Positions 25,751-33,174 of a stretch of 64,000 nt of DNA are shown piece by piece. Both the position numbers and the translations under genes were made by a program. The notes under the pieces were generated by a model that was not told the DNA's origin, did no database searches, and saw only the letters and a list, made by a program, of their open reading frames with translations. The DNA comes from CALFXN01 sp964451935 (GTDB lineage Bacteria; Synergistota; Synergistia; Synergistales; Aminobacteriaceae): assembly GCA_964451935.1 (NCBI GenBank), contig CAYVKE010000005.1:1-64000 (forward strand). The letters run 5' to 3'. How positions within the stretch are numbered: the first letter of the stretch is position 1; each line of letters begins with the position of its first letter.

Positions 25751-26863
25751 TCATGGCTGTTTCCGGATTCCCGGAGCAGCGCTCCAGCGACCGGGACCGG
25801 ACTGATATATGAGGGAACGTGCGGCCAGAACTGCAAGGCCGGACAAAACGTCAGCGGCAGTCATTGTACCTTCGGCCGCGATGTTGTCAACCGTCTGATG
25901 AACATTTTTTTCGAGAATATGCAGAATTTTTCCCTCTTCGTCGGTCAGTCCGCTGGAAATCGCTTCTCGATCCGACGGTTCGGGAAAGAGCGAAAGCTGC
26001 CCGTTCGATATGATTGACGCGAACTCGCCGATATCCACGAGCGGGATGGCGCCGTCCGCAATCAGGCGGTTGCTCCCGCGCCCGCACTCTTCGTCGATCC
26101 TGCCGGGAACGGCCCATACGTCCTGCCCGTACTCGAGTGCGAGGCGCGCCGTGATCATAGCGCCGCTCTTCAGCGGCGCCTCGACGACCGCGAGGCGCTC
26201 GGCAAGCCCCGCTATGATCCGGTTCCGTCGCGGAAACAGCCAGGTCTTCGGTCCCGTCCCGAAGGGATACTCGGAAATGACGCTCCCTGTCTCGAGAATA
26301 CGGCGAAAAAGCCGTTCGTGCCCCCTGGGATAGACGACGTCCGGCCCCGTTCCGAGGACTGCGGCCGTTATTCCGCCTGCATCCAGGCACCCCTCGTGCG
26401 CGGAGGCGTCGATTCCCAACGCGCCGCCGCTCAGGACGGTTCCGCCGGTCTGCGCGATCGCGCGGCCGAGGGCCATGCCGACGGCCCGCCCGTACGAAGA
26501 GCACTTTCGCGTCCCGACGACGGCCGTCGGAGCGGAGAGCGGCCATTTTCCCGCGATATAGAGCGCCAGCGGCGCGTCGGAAAGGCGGCGAAGCGCGTCC
26601 GGATACTCCGCGTCGTCGTACGTGACGATGCGGACGTTCTCCCTGTCGGCGCGCTCCTGTTCCGTTACCTGGAAGCCGGAAGAAGCGAGTTCCGCGAGCG
26701 TCCGGGCGGAGGCTTCCGGGATCCCGATCGCGGCGCAGGTCTTCCCGTCTCCCCGGAGGATATCGTCCGGCGATATCGCACGTTCCCGGCTCCGCTCCCA
26801 CACGCGGGCGTCCAGCGTCGTAAGGCCGTTGAGCAGGATCAGCGCCGCGCGCGACGACATCAT
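25751..26863 (-). CDS. dprA: DNA-processing protein DprA
   Basis: 370-aa single-strand DNA-binding protein that loads RecA on incoming DNA during transformation. It has an N-terminal helical region, the Rossmann core (about 110-290, GTRKCSSYG, SGGALGIDASAH, PRGHERLF) and a C-terminal winged-helix domain (about 305-365). Paired ATGs at 26863/26860 overlap the comM stop. With comM next to it and topA after, this is the Bacillus smf position. Confidence 0.95.
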   Translation of the reverse strand: MMSSRAALILLNGLTTLDARVWERSRERAISPDDILRGDGKTCAAIGIPEASARTLAELASSGFQVTEQERADRENVRIVTYDDAEYPDALRRLSDAPLALYIAGKWPLSAPTAVVGTRKCSSYGRAVGMALGRAIAQTGGTVLSGGALGIDASAHEGCLDAGGITAAVLGTGPDVVYPRGHERLFRRILETGSVISEYPFGTGPKTWLFPRRNRIIAGLAERLAVVEAPLKSGAMITARLALEYGQDVWAVPGRIDEECGRGSNRLIADGAIPLVDIGEFASIISNGQLSLFPEPSDREAISSGLTDEEGKILHILEKNVHQTVDNIAAEGTMTAADVLSGLAVLAARSLIYQSGPGRWSAAPGIRKQP

Positions 26864-28362
26864 AACGGGAGCCCTCCCTTCCGGTAGGCGAGGGCTTCCG
26901 CCGCGTGCGCCCGCGAGATGTCCTGCGAACCGGCGAGGTCCGCGATGGAGCGGGCGACCTTGAGGACGCGCGAAATGCCGCGTCCCGAAAGCCGAAGGGT
27001 TCCCGCGATTCCGGAGAGAAACGTGCGGGCCTCGGCGGAGAGTCCGATGGATTTTCGCAGAAGACGTTCCGGAAGTTCCGCGTTGCAGTGGAATCCGGAC
27101 GGCTCCCACCGGAGCAGCTGCGCCTCCCGCGCCTTCCGGACCCGCGCGCGTATTGACGCGCTGTCCTCCGGCGTCGTCTCGCCGACGGACATGAGTTCCT
27201 CGGGGAGCAGCCGCGGAACGGAGACGTACATGTCGATCCTGTCGATGATCGGGCCGGAGAGCTTCCGCCGGTATCGGTCGACGTCCGAAGCGGAGCAGGA
27301 GCACCGTTCGATCGGGTCGCCATACCACCCGCACCCACACGGATTGCAGGCCGCAACGAGGAGGACGCGGGAGGGGAACTGAACGCTGCCCGCGGCCCGG
27401 CTCACGGTGATTTGTCCATCTTCGAGAGGCTGGCGGAGCGCTTCGAGCAAATCCCGCCGGAATTCGGTGAACTCGTCCAGGAAGAGGACGCCCCGGTGCG
27501 CGAGCGTCACTTCCCCCGGCGACACTGAGTGGCCTCCGCCGCAGACGGACACGGTGCTCGCGGTATGGTGGACAGCCCGGAAGGGCCTGGCTCTCCCTCC
27601 TGCGTAGGGCGAGCCGGCGCTGCTCTGGACGAGAAGGGTTTCGAGGAGTTCCGCGTCGGAAAGGGGCGGAAGGATTCCTCGCAACGCACGCGCGAGCATC
27701 GTCTTGCCGCTTCCGGGCGATCCCACGAGGAGCACGTTGTGATGCCCCGCGGCCGCTATCTCGAGCGCCCGCCTCGCGGAAGCCTGCCCGCGGATATCGG
27801 AGAAATCCGGATCGGGGCGGACATCCTCATCCTCCGGAGCGACCGGCTCCACGGGCGACAGGACCGACGCCCCCCGAAACGCGGAGAGGAGCGTCGCCAG
27901 GTCCGGAACGGCGTATGCACGGACGCCCGAAACGAGGGAGACTTCGCGCGCGTTTTCCTCCGGAACGTAGAGAGGGACGCCGAGCCTCCGGGCGAGAATG
28001 GCTGCCGGAACCGCTCCCCGGACCCGCCGCAGCCTCCCGTCGAGCGAAAGCTCGCCGAGGAAGAGCGCCCCTTCCGGAACCGAAACGGCGCCGAGCGCCG
28101 ATGTAAGTCCGAGCGCGATCGGAAGATCCAGGAGAGCCCCCTCCTTGGGGAGATCCGCCGGCGCGAGGTTGATCGCCACACGGCCGCGGATCTGGAGTCC
28201 TTCCGTCCGAAGCGCCGCGCGGACCCGTTCCCGCGATTCGCGGACCGCCGCGTCGGGCAGGCCTACGATCGACATCGAGAAGAGACCCCCGGTGATCTCG
28301 ACCTCCGTTTCCACGCGGACGGCCTCGATCCCCCGAAGGGTGATTCCGTGGACGGCGCTCAC
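26860..28362 (-). CDS. comM: ComM/YifB family AAA+ Mg-chelatase-like protein
   Basis: 500-aa protein; ComM is a branch-migration helicase promoting integration of transformed DNA. The N-terminal S5-like domain has GLPDAAVRESRERVRAAL. The AAA core has Walker A GSPGSGKT (about 205-212) and Walker B GVLFLDEFTEF, then a zinc-like CNPCGCGWYG segment and the Mg-chelatase C-terminal domain. The start is GTG at 28362, in a GTGA overlap with the yraN stop. A longer frame to 28410 is not supported. Confidence 0.93.
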   Translation of the reverse strand: MSAVHGITLRGIEAVRVETEVEITGGLFSMSIVGLPDAAVRESRERVRAALRTEGLQIRGRVAINLAPADLPKEGALLDLPIALGLTSALGAVSVPEGALFLGELSLDGRLRRVRGAVPAAILARRLGVPLYVPEENAREVSLVSGVRAYAVPDLATLLSAFRGASVLSPVEPVAPEDEDVRPDPDFSDIRGQASARRALEIAAAGHHNVLLVGSPGSGKTMLARALRGILPPLSDAELLETLLVQSSAGSPYAGGRARPFRAVHHTASTVSVCGGGHSVSPGEVTLAHRGVLFLDEFTEFRRDLLEALRQPLEDGQITVSRAAGSVQFPSRVLLVAACNPCGCGWYGDPIERCSCSASDVDRYRRKLSGPIIDRIDMYVSVPRLLPEELMSVGETTPEDSASIRARVRKAREAQLLRWEPSGFHCNAELPERLLRKSIGLSAEARTFLSGIAGTLRLSGRGISRVLKVARSIADLAGSQDISRAHAAEALAYRKGGLPL

Positions 28363-28733
28363 GGACGCCAGGCTCCGTCGGTGATGTCGCGAAAGTGTTC
28401 CACGTTCCACTCCCCTTTTCTGTCAACGGTCATTGCGACGAGGTCGATCCGCCAGGGGCCCTGCCAGTTTTTCGATTCCACGAGGAGCGATCCCGCGCGG
28501 ACAAGCTTCCGGATCTTGTTCGGGCCGACGGAGTCCTCGGGAGACATGATCTCTCCGATGCTTCGGACGCGGACCTCGACGACGACAAGTTCGTCTCCGT
28601 CCATCGCGAGGATGTCGATCTCCCCGCAACGGTTGCGGATATTCCGTCCGAGGATTCGGAATCCCCGGCGGGAAAGAAGAACCGCCGCTTCGTCCTCGCC
28701 CCGCCGCCCGAGTTCCAGATGCGGCGCCGTCAT
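28359..28733 (-). CDS. yraN: YraN family (UPF0102) endonuclease-like protein
   Basis: 124 aa with the PD-(D/E)XK-like layout of UPF0102: HLELGRRGEDEAAVLLSRRG, the ILGRNIRNRCGEIDILAMDG core and VVVEVRVRS with the usual K replaced in this last strand (VEVRVR). Probable DNA-acting enzyme; the exact role is unknown, but it is often next to rnhB and comM. It is linked by 4-bp overlaps on both sides. Confidence 0.88.
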   Translation of the reverse strand: MTAPHLELGRRGEDEAAVLLSRRGFRILGRNIRNRCGEIDILAMDGDELVVVEVRVRSIGEIMSPEDSVGPNKIRKLVRAGSLLVESKNWQGPWRIDLVAMTVDRKGEWNVEHFRDITDGAWRP

Positions 28734-29014
28734 GGCCGCGGTCGCATCTCCCGGTCGATGTTGTAGACGAACGCGAGCACGCGCGCAACGGCTTCGTAGA
28801 GTTCTCCGGGAATCTCCTGTCCGATTTCGAGCGCCAGCAAAGCGCTTACGAGGGCCGCATCTTCGACGATGGGGACGTTCGCTTCGCGCGCGATTTCGAT
28901 GATCCGCTTCGCGACGAAGCCCTCCCCCTTCGCCGTAACCTGCGGCGCCTCATCGACGCTCTTGTCGTATTCCAGGGCGACGGCCCGTTCCCGCTGTTTC
29001 CGCTTCGCGCTCAT
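28730..29014 (-). CDS. FlhB C-terminal-like protein (YlqH type)
   Basis: 94-aa cytoplasmic protein resembling only the C-terminal FlhB/EscU domain: ALEYDKSVDEAPQVTAKGEG, then EIAREANVPIVEDAALVSALL. The membrane region is absent and the autocleavage NPTH motif is not visible. Such stand-alone FlhB-C proteins (FhlX, YlqH) can partly replace the FlhB C-domain in export. ATG at 29014 overlaps the FliK-like gene by 4 bp. Confidence 0.85.
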   Translation of the reverse strand: MSAKRKQRERAVALEYDKSVDEAPQVTAKGEGFVAKRIIEIAREANVPIVEDAALVSALLALEIGQEIPGELYEAVARVLAFVYNIDREMRPRP

Positions 29015-30051
29015 GCCTGGACGTCCAGCCTCCGTTCGCCGCGCAGGACGGGACGCTTTCCCTGCCGGACGCCGACATGCTGCACCGTCATCGAAAGATC
29101 CTCGAGGGATTCGCGAAGGATATGCCTCCGGGAGCGGAGCGCCTCGAATCCGGACAGCCGCTCTGCGGACAATGTCAGGACGAGCGCCTTCCCGTCGCTT
29201 TCCACGTCCCCCTCGACCGGACCGACCGCCTCGCCTTCGACATTGAAGAGCAGGCGATAGAAGGGGCGGTCTCCGGCCCGGCCCGACGAGACCGTCACCC
29301 GGGCGAGCATCGGGGCCCTTTCGTCTCCCGCCGGCCACCACGCGGCGGCCAGCAGCGACGGATTGATCCCTTCGCGGGGCGGACGGGACAGATGGCTATG
29401 CGCGCGCAAAAACGCGCCCACGTCGTCGTCGCCTTCACGCAACGCTTCGATCGCGCTCTTCGGGCTTTCCCCGTCCAGCAGTTTTCGTTTGAGATCCTCG
29501 CGGATCTTTTTCCACACGGAAGCGATATCCTGGGCGGACATTCCGACATACTGGGAGACGAGACGGGCGGCCTCCGGAGAGAGCGGTATTCCGCGCGCCC
29601 AGAGTTCGACGAACGAGCCGAGCGTGTCGGGATCTCCCCCCGCCCGAAGCCAGGCGGTGCGGATCAGGGCGAGCGCATCCTGCCGTATCGGCAGGCCGCG
29701 GGAAAGAAGCGCCGCGGCGACGTCGCGGTCCCGTTCGGGCAGGGACCCCAGAAGCGCGGTTTCCTGTTCGGTGAGGCGAAGGAGCGGCACGTCTCCGCTC
29801 GAGTCGAACACCGCTCGGAAATGCTGCCCCTGAAAGAGGGGGAGCGTCGCCAGCGCGCGAAGGTTCTGGCCGAGGACCCGGACGAGGTACTCGCCGTCCC
29901 TGGCCTCCAGCACGAGCCCTTCGACGGTGCTTCCGTCGGCGATGGCGCGTTCGAGCGCCCGCCCGGGCTGCTGCTTTCCGGACGTTTCGACCTGACGGAG
30001 GTTTTCCTGGGAGCCGGGCGAGCCCTGAATGCCGCCGATCTGCGCGCTCAT
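29011..30051 (-). CDS. FliK-like protein (YlqG type)
   Basis: 346-aa protein located just before the FlhB-like gene, as ylqG is in Bacillus. An N-terminal beta-rich region (EGLVLEARDGEYLVRVLGQN), a helical middle (about 95-225), and a C-terminal part reminiscent of the FliK hook domain (RPFYRLLFNVEGEAVGPVEG, ALVLTLSAERLSGFEALRSR). No signal peptide. Pairing with an FlhB-C paralogue suggests a specificity-switch partner. The call rests on context plus weak resemblance. Confidence 0.6.
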   Translation of the reverse strand: MSAQIGGIQGSPGSQENLRQVETSGKQQPGRALERAIADGSTVEGLVLEARDGEYLVRVLGQNLRALATLPLFQGQHFRAVFDSSGDVPLLRLTEQETALLGSLPERDRDVAAALLSRGLPIRQDALALIRTAWLRAGGDPDTLGSFVELWARGIPLSPEAARLVSQYVGMSAQDIASVWKKIREDLKRKLLDGESPKSAIEALREGDDDVGAFLRAHSHLSRPPREGINPSLLAAAWWPAGDERAPMLARVTVSSGRAGDRPFYRLLFNVEGEAVGPVEGDVESDGKALVLTLSAERLSGFEALRSRRHILRESLEDLSMTVQHVGVRQGKRPVLRGERRLDVQA

Positions 30052-30620
30052 GGACGATACAGCCGGAAGGAGCGTCTGTGAATGGCGCTCGGCCCGAGGC
30101 GGGCGATCGCGTCGTAGTGGGCGGTTGTCGGGTATCCCTTGTGCCGCGCAAGCCCATACCCGGGGAAGACGCCGTCGAAACGCGCCATCACCCGGTCCCG
30201 GAGGACCTTCGCGACGATCGACGCCGCGGAAATTTCGGGCACGAGCGCATCTCCGTGAGGAATCGCCTGCTGTTCCAGGGACAAACCGGGGATTTCGTAC
30301 GGCCCGTCGACGAGGACGCAGTCGTCGTCACAGGCGATTTTCCGGACGCTTTGTCCCATGGCCCAGAGCGACGCGCGGAGGATGTTCATCGAATCGATGC
30401 GCTCAGGAGACGCCGCCTGAGCGGCCCAGCGCACCCCGAGATCGTTCATGAGACGGAAGAGCGTCTCCCTCCGCAGCGCGGGCACGCGTTTGGAATCCGC
30501 GAGCCCTTTGTCCAGCAGCTCGTCTCTCTGCGCGTCGGAAAGAATCACCGCCGCCGCGACGACGGGTCCGGCGAGAGGGCCTCGCCCGGCCTCGTCCGCG
30601 CCGATGGTCCGCGCCGACAT
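30048..30620 (-). CDS. rnhB: Ribonuclease HII
   Basis: 190-aa nuclease that removes ribonucleotides from DNA:RNA hybrids. The catalytic D9-E10 lie in GADEAGRGPLAGPV, with the third acid in VLVDGPYEIPG and the fourth in SIVAKVLRDRVM. ATG at 30620 behind AGAGGACG, with its A overlapping the rbgA TGA. A longer upstream frame is ignored. Confidence 0.95.
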   Translation of the reverse strand: MSARTIGADEAGRGPLAGPVVAAAVILSDAQRDELLDKGLADSKRVPALRRETLFRLMNDLGVRWAAQAASPERIDSMNILRASLWAMGQSVRKIACDDDCVLVDGPYEIPGLSLEQQAIPHGDALVPEISAASIVAKVLRDRVMARFDGVFPGYGLARHKGYPTTAHYDAIARLGPSAIHRRSFRLYRP

Positions 30621-31441
30621 CACGCGTCCTCTTCCGGCGACTCCAGGCTCACGGGACCGAGCGCTCCCCTGGAGAACGCGTCCACGAGCCGTCGTCCCGC
30701 CTGCTCCATGTCGACGCGGCCTCCGGCCACAAGACATCCGAGACGGCGGCCGATACGCTCCAGCGTTTCGTCCGCACTCTCCTCCTCGTCCGGCACGCCC
30801 CAGGCGTCGAAGATCAGCTTCCAGCGACGTGTCGTCTTCAGGAACGCGATGAGTTCCATTGCGACGACGTCAAACCCGCCGATGACATCCGCCTTGCTGC
30901 ATCCGAGCCATGCGAGCTTCCGATGCGCAATCTCGCCGGAATGCGGATCGAGAATCCCAGGCGAGTCGACGACGAGCAGCCCGTTTCCCCTGTACCAGGC
31001 CACCCCCCGCGTGATGCCCGGGATGCCGCCGACCTTCGCCAGGCTTTTTCCGACGAGCGCGTTCAACAGGAGCGACTTTCCGACGTTCGGAATGCCGACG
31101 ACGGCGAGCCGCGCCTCGCGATGGGGCGGGGCAACCGAAACGAGCGCACGGCGAAGCGCGTCGACTTTCGGCGCCAGCAGGTTCAGCGCCCACGCCTTTC
31201 CTCCGCGCTTCTCGAAAAAACGGAGCCATTCTTTCGTCGTCTCCTCGGCGGCAAGATCCCGCTTCGCGAGGATCGTCCAGACGAGAATCTCGCGCGACAG
31301 ATTCCGGACCATCGGCGAAGACGTCGCCTCGGGAGCCCGCGCGTCGCGGACTTCGAGGAGAAGATCCAGCTTTCCCGAAAGCTCCGAGAGCTTCCTGGTC
31401 CCCTTCGCCATGTGCCCCGGGAACCAGACGGTTCGCGCCAT
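30620..31441 (-). CDS. rbgA: Ribosome biogenesis GTPase RbgA (YlqF)
   Basis: 273-aa circularly permuted GTPase for late 50S assembly. The G motifs come in the order G4 (AKRDLA, near 60), G1 GIPNVGKSLLLN (about 118-129), then G3 DSPGIL, with the ANTAR-like C-terminal RNA-binding domain after 190. The N-terminal VWFPGHMAKGTRKL is a family hallmark. It lies between lepB and rnhB as in Bacillus. Confidence 0.95.
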   Translation of the reverse strand: MARTVWFPGHMAKGTRKLSELSGKLDLLLEVRDARAPEATSSPMVRNLSREILVWTILAKRDLAAEETTKEWLRFFEKRGGKAWALNLLAPKVDALRRALVSVAPPHREARLAVVGIPNVGKSLLLNALVGKSLAKVGGIPGITRGVAWYRGNGLLVVDSPGILDPHSGEIAHRKLAWLGCSKADVIGGFDVVAMELIAFLKTTRRWKLIFDAWGVPDEEESADETLERIGRRLGCLVAGGRVDMEQAGRRLVDAFSRGALGPVSLESPEEDA

Positions 31442-31450
31442 CGAAGCCCC

Positions 31451-32005
31451 CTATTCCATCAGGCCGAGACGGTCGAGAGGCCAATACCGCACGAAAGCCG
31501 GCCCCCGAACGTTCTGCTTCGGAACGAACCCCCAGAAACGGCTGTCCTGTGAGTTCGGCCTGTTGTCGCCCATCACGAAGAAAGAATCTTTCGGAACGGT
31601 GAACGGTATTTTCGGGAAGACCGTGCTTTCCGTCAACGTGAACATGTCGCGGTTGCGGACATAGGGCTCGGAGAGCGAGGTTCCGTTCACGATCACCACG
31701 CCGTCCCGCACTTCGATGACATCCCCCGGAAGCCCCACGATGCGCTTCACGAAGTCGCGCTGCGGGTCCACCGGATACTTGAAAACCATGATCTGGCCCC
31801 TCTTCGGTTCCTGGAACCAGTACCAGAACTTCGCCACGAGCACCCTGTCTCCCGGGAGAAGCGTGGGAACCATGGATCCGCTCGGAATCCAGAACGCCTG
31901 CACGACGAACGTCCGCAGAATCAACGCGAGCACCAGCGCCCACAGGATCGTTTCCACCGTTTCCCGCCACCAGGGCTTTGCAACAACTGCCGCCATTCCG
32001 TCCAT
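31451..32005 (-). CDS. lepB: Signal peptidase I
   Basis: 184-aa type I signal peptidase, anchored by one N-terminal helix (about 17-36). Catalytic Ser44 lies in IPSGSMVPTLLPGD and Lys87 in DFVKRIVGLPGD; the box E motif GDNRPNSQDSR is intact. Cleaves signal peptides on the outer face of the inner membrane. ATG behind CAGGAGG. The 90 bp before it have no gene. Confidence 0.95.
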   Translation of the reverse strand: MDGMAAVVAKPWWRETVETILWALVLALILRTFVVQAFWIPSGSMVPTLLPGDRVLVAKFWYWFQEPKRGQIMVFKYPVDPQRDFVKRIVGLPGDVIEVRDGVVIVNGTSLSEPYVRNRDMFTLTESTVFPKIPFTVPKDSFFVMGDNRPNSQDSRFWGFVPKQNVRGPAFVRYWPLDRLGLME

Positions 32006-32096
32006 AACCTCCTGTCAAAATCCGCCGACCCCGGCGTATTGCCGTGGGGGCGTTTTCGTCAATATCAACGACTTATACTCCCATTATCCCCCCATT

Positions 32097-32633
32097 TCAA
32101 TCCGAAGGAGGCGTATTTCGCACCGAAACAAGGCAATTAGGAGTAACCACAATGTACCGGACCGGCGTTCCCCCTCCCCGACCGGCAAACGCCAGCAGCG
32201 TAAAGGAAGGCGAGAACGTGTTCCAGACAGGACTATACCATGAATCGCGATACATCCCCCGGTTGGCGATGAAGCACCGTTCGCCCGTATCGTAGACCTC
32301 CGTCTCGTCCGGATTCGTCCAGAACACCCGAATCCTGGAGACCGGCTGCGTTCCCGGACGCATGTAGAAATACCGGCCAGTCATTGACGCCTTCATGAAC
32401 ACCCTCCGCAACCACGAAGCGAAGGCTTCCGACTCGCGAACGACCGGGTGCGCGGAGCTCGATTCATCCGTGACCTCCGGCCGCGCGACGAGGCTCATCG
32501 TCACGCAGACGCCCAAAATGGCCAGAACGATCAGCGTCTCCGCGAGCGTGAAGCCCCGAACAAAAAGAGGGAGCCCCGTCGGAGCCCCCTCTGATGTCCG
32601 CTTCCCGGGGCTAGACGCCCTTGAAAGCCTCAT
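32097..32633 (-). CDS. Prepilin-type pseudopilin with anomalous 5' end
   Basis: 178-aa frame with a class III signal: FVRG|FTLAETLIVLAILGVC, where cleavage by prepilin peptidase would fall after Gly27, Glu5 of the mature part is present, and the helix continues to about 45. The rest is a pseudopilin-like globular part. The only in-frame start (ATG 32633) lies within iorB and has no Shine-Dalgarno. Codons 14-24 are made from a complete terminator hairpin and U-tract (32562-32592). No other pilus genes lie nearby. It may be poorly expressed, wrongly started or decaying. Confidence 0.55.
   Translation of the reverse strand: MRLSRASSPGKRTSEGAPTGLPLFVRGFTLAETLIVLAILGVCVTMSLVARPEVTDESSSAHPVVRESEAFASWLRRVFMKASMTGRYFYMRPGTQPVSRIRVFWTNPDETEVYDTGERCFIANRGMYRDSWYSPVWNTFSPSFTLLAFAGRGGGTPVRYIVVTPNCLVSVRNTPPSD
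32562..32592 (-). terminator. Rho-independent terminator after iorB
   Basis: The minus-strand RNA forms a 12-bp stem with two G.U pairs and a GAC loop, followed directly by UUUUU (32566-32562). It begins 18 bp past the iorB stop. On the plus strand the same stem contains A.C mismatches, so it is directional. Confidence 0.85.
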
Positions 32634-33171
32634 ACCCCAGTTCGAGGACCTTCATGTTCGCGTCCGCAAACTTCGCGGGCGAAAGCTCCCGAACCGCGCT
32701 CCGCACCTCGTCGTAGCTCACGTCGCCCACGCCCGCGCCGCACATGGCGCCGACGATGAGGACGTTCAGAAAGAGGAAATTGCCGTTCATGTGTTTCTTC
32801 AGCAGCTCATATCCTTCGAGACGGTGCACGCGAATATCGTGCTCCCGGATATACGCCTTCAGATGCTCGTTTTCCAGCGCCGCGGCGTCATGGACGTTCA
32901 CGATCAGCGCTCCGCCGTTCCTCAGGAAATGCAGGTTGCGGACGGCTTCGTTCTGGTCGAAAGCGAGCAGGGCGTCCGCCTCGCCGGCTTTCACGAGCGG
33001 ACTTTTGTACTGCCCGATCTTGAAATGGCTGATGACCGATCCGCCGCGCTGCGCCATGCCATGGACTTCGCTGCCCATGACGCTCTCGCCGCGGGAAAGC
33101 GCGATCTTTCCGAGAACCTTGCTCGAAAAGAGGATCCCCTGTCCGCCGATGCCGACGATGACGTATTGCAT
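32611..33171 (-). CDS. iorB: Indolepyruvate:ferredoxin oxidoreductase, beta subunit
   Basis: 186-aa gamma/beta-type subunit of 2-oxoacid:ferredoxin oxidoreductases (IGGQGILFSSKVLGKIAL at the N-terminus, GSEVHGMAQRGGSV after). With IorA it converts aryl pyruvates from aromatic amino acids to aryl-acetyl-CoA, giving reduced ferredoxin. It starts 3 bp after iorA and ends before a strong terminator. Confidence 0.93.
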   Translation of the reverse strand: MQYVIVGIGGQGILFSSKVLGKIALSRGESVMGSEVHGMAQRGGSVISHFKIGQYKSPLVKAGEADALLAFDQNEAVRNLHFLRNGGALIVNVHDAAALENEHLKAYIREHDIRVHRLEGYELLKKHMNGNFLFLNVLIVGAMCGAGVGDVSYDEVRSAVRELSPAKFADANMKVLELGYEAFKGV

Positions 33172-33174
33172 GAG

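Noticed and set aside
22604..26017. Plus-strand open frame of about 1,137 codons
   Set aside because: Antisense to trmFO, topA, the 112-aa gene and dprA; no motif, no Shine-Dalgarno, shadow composition.
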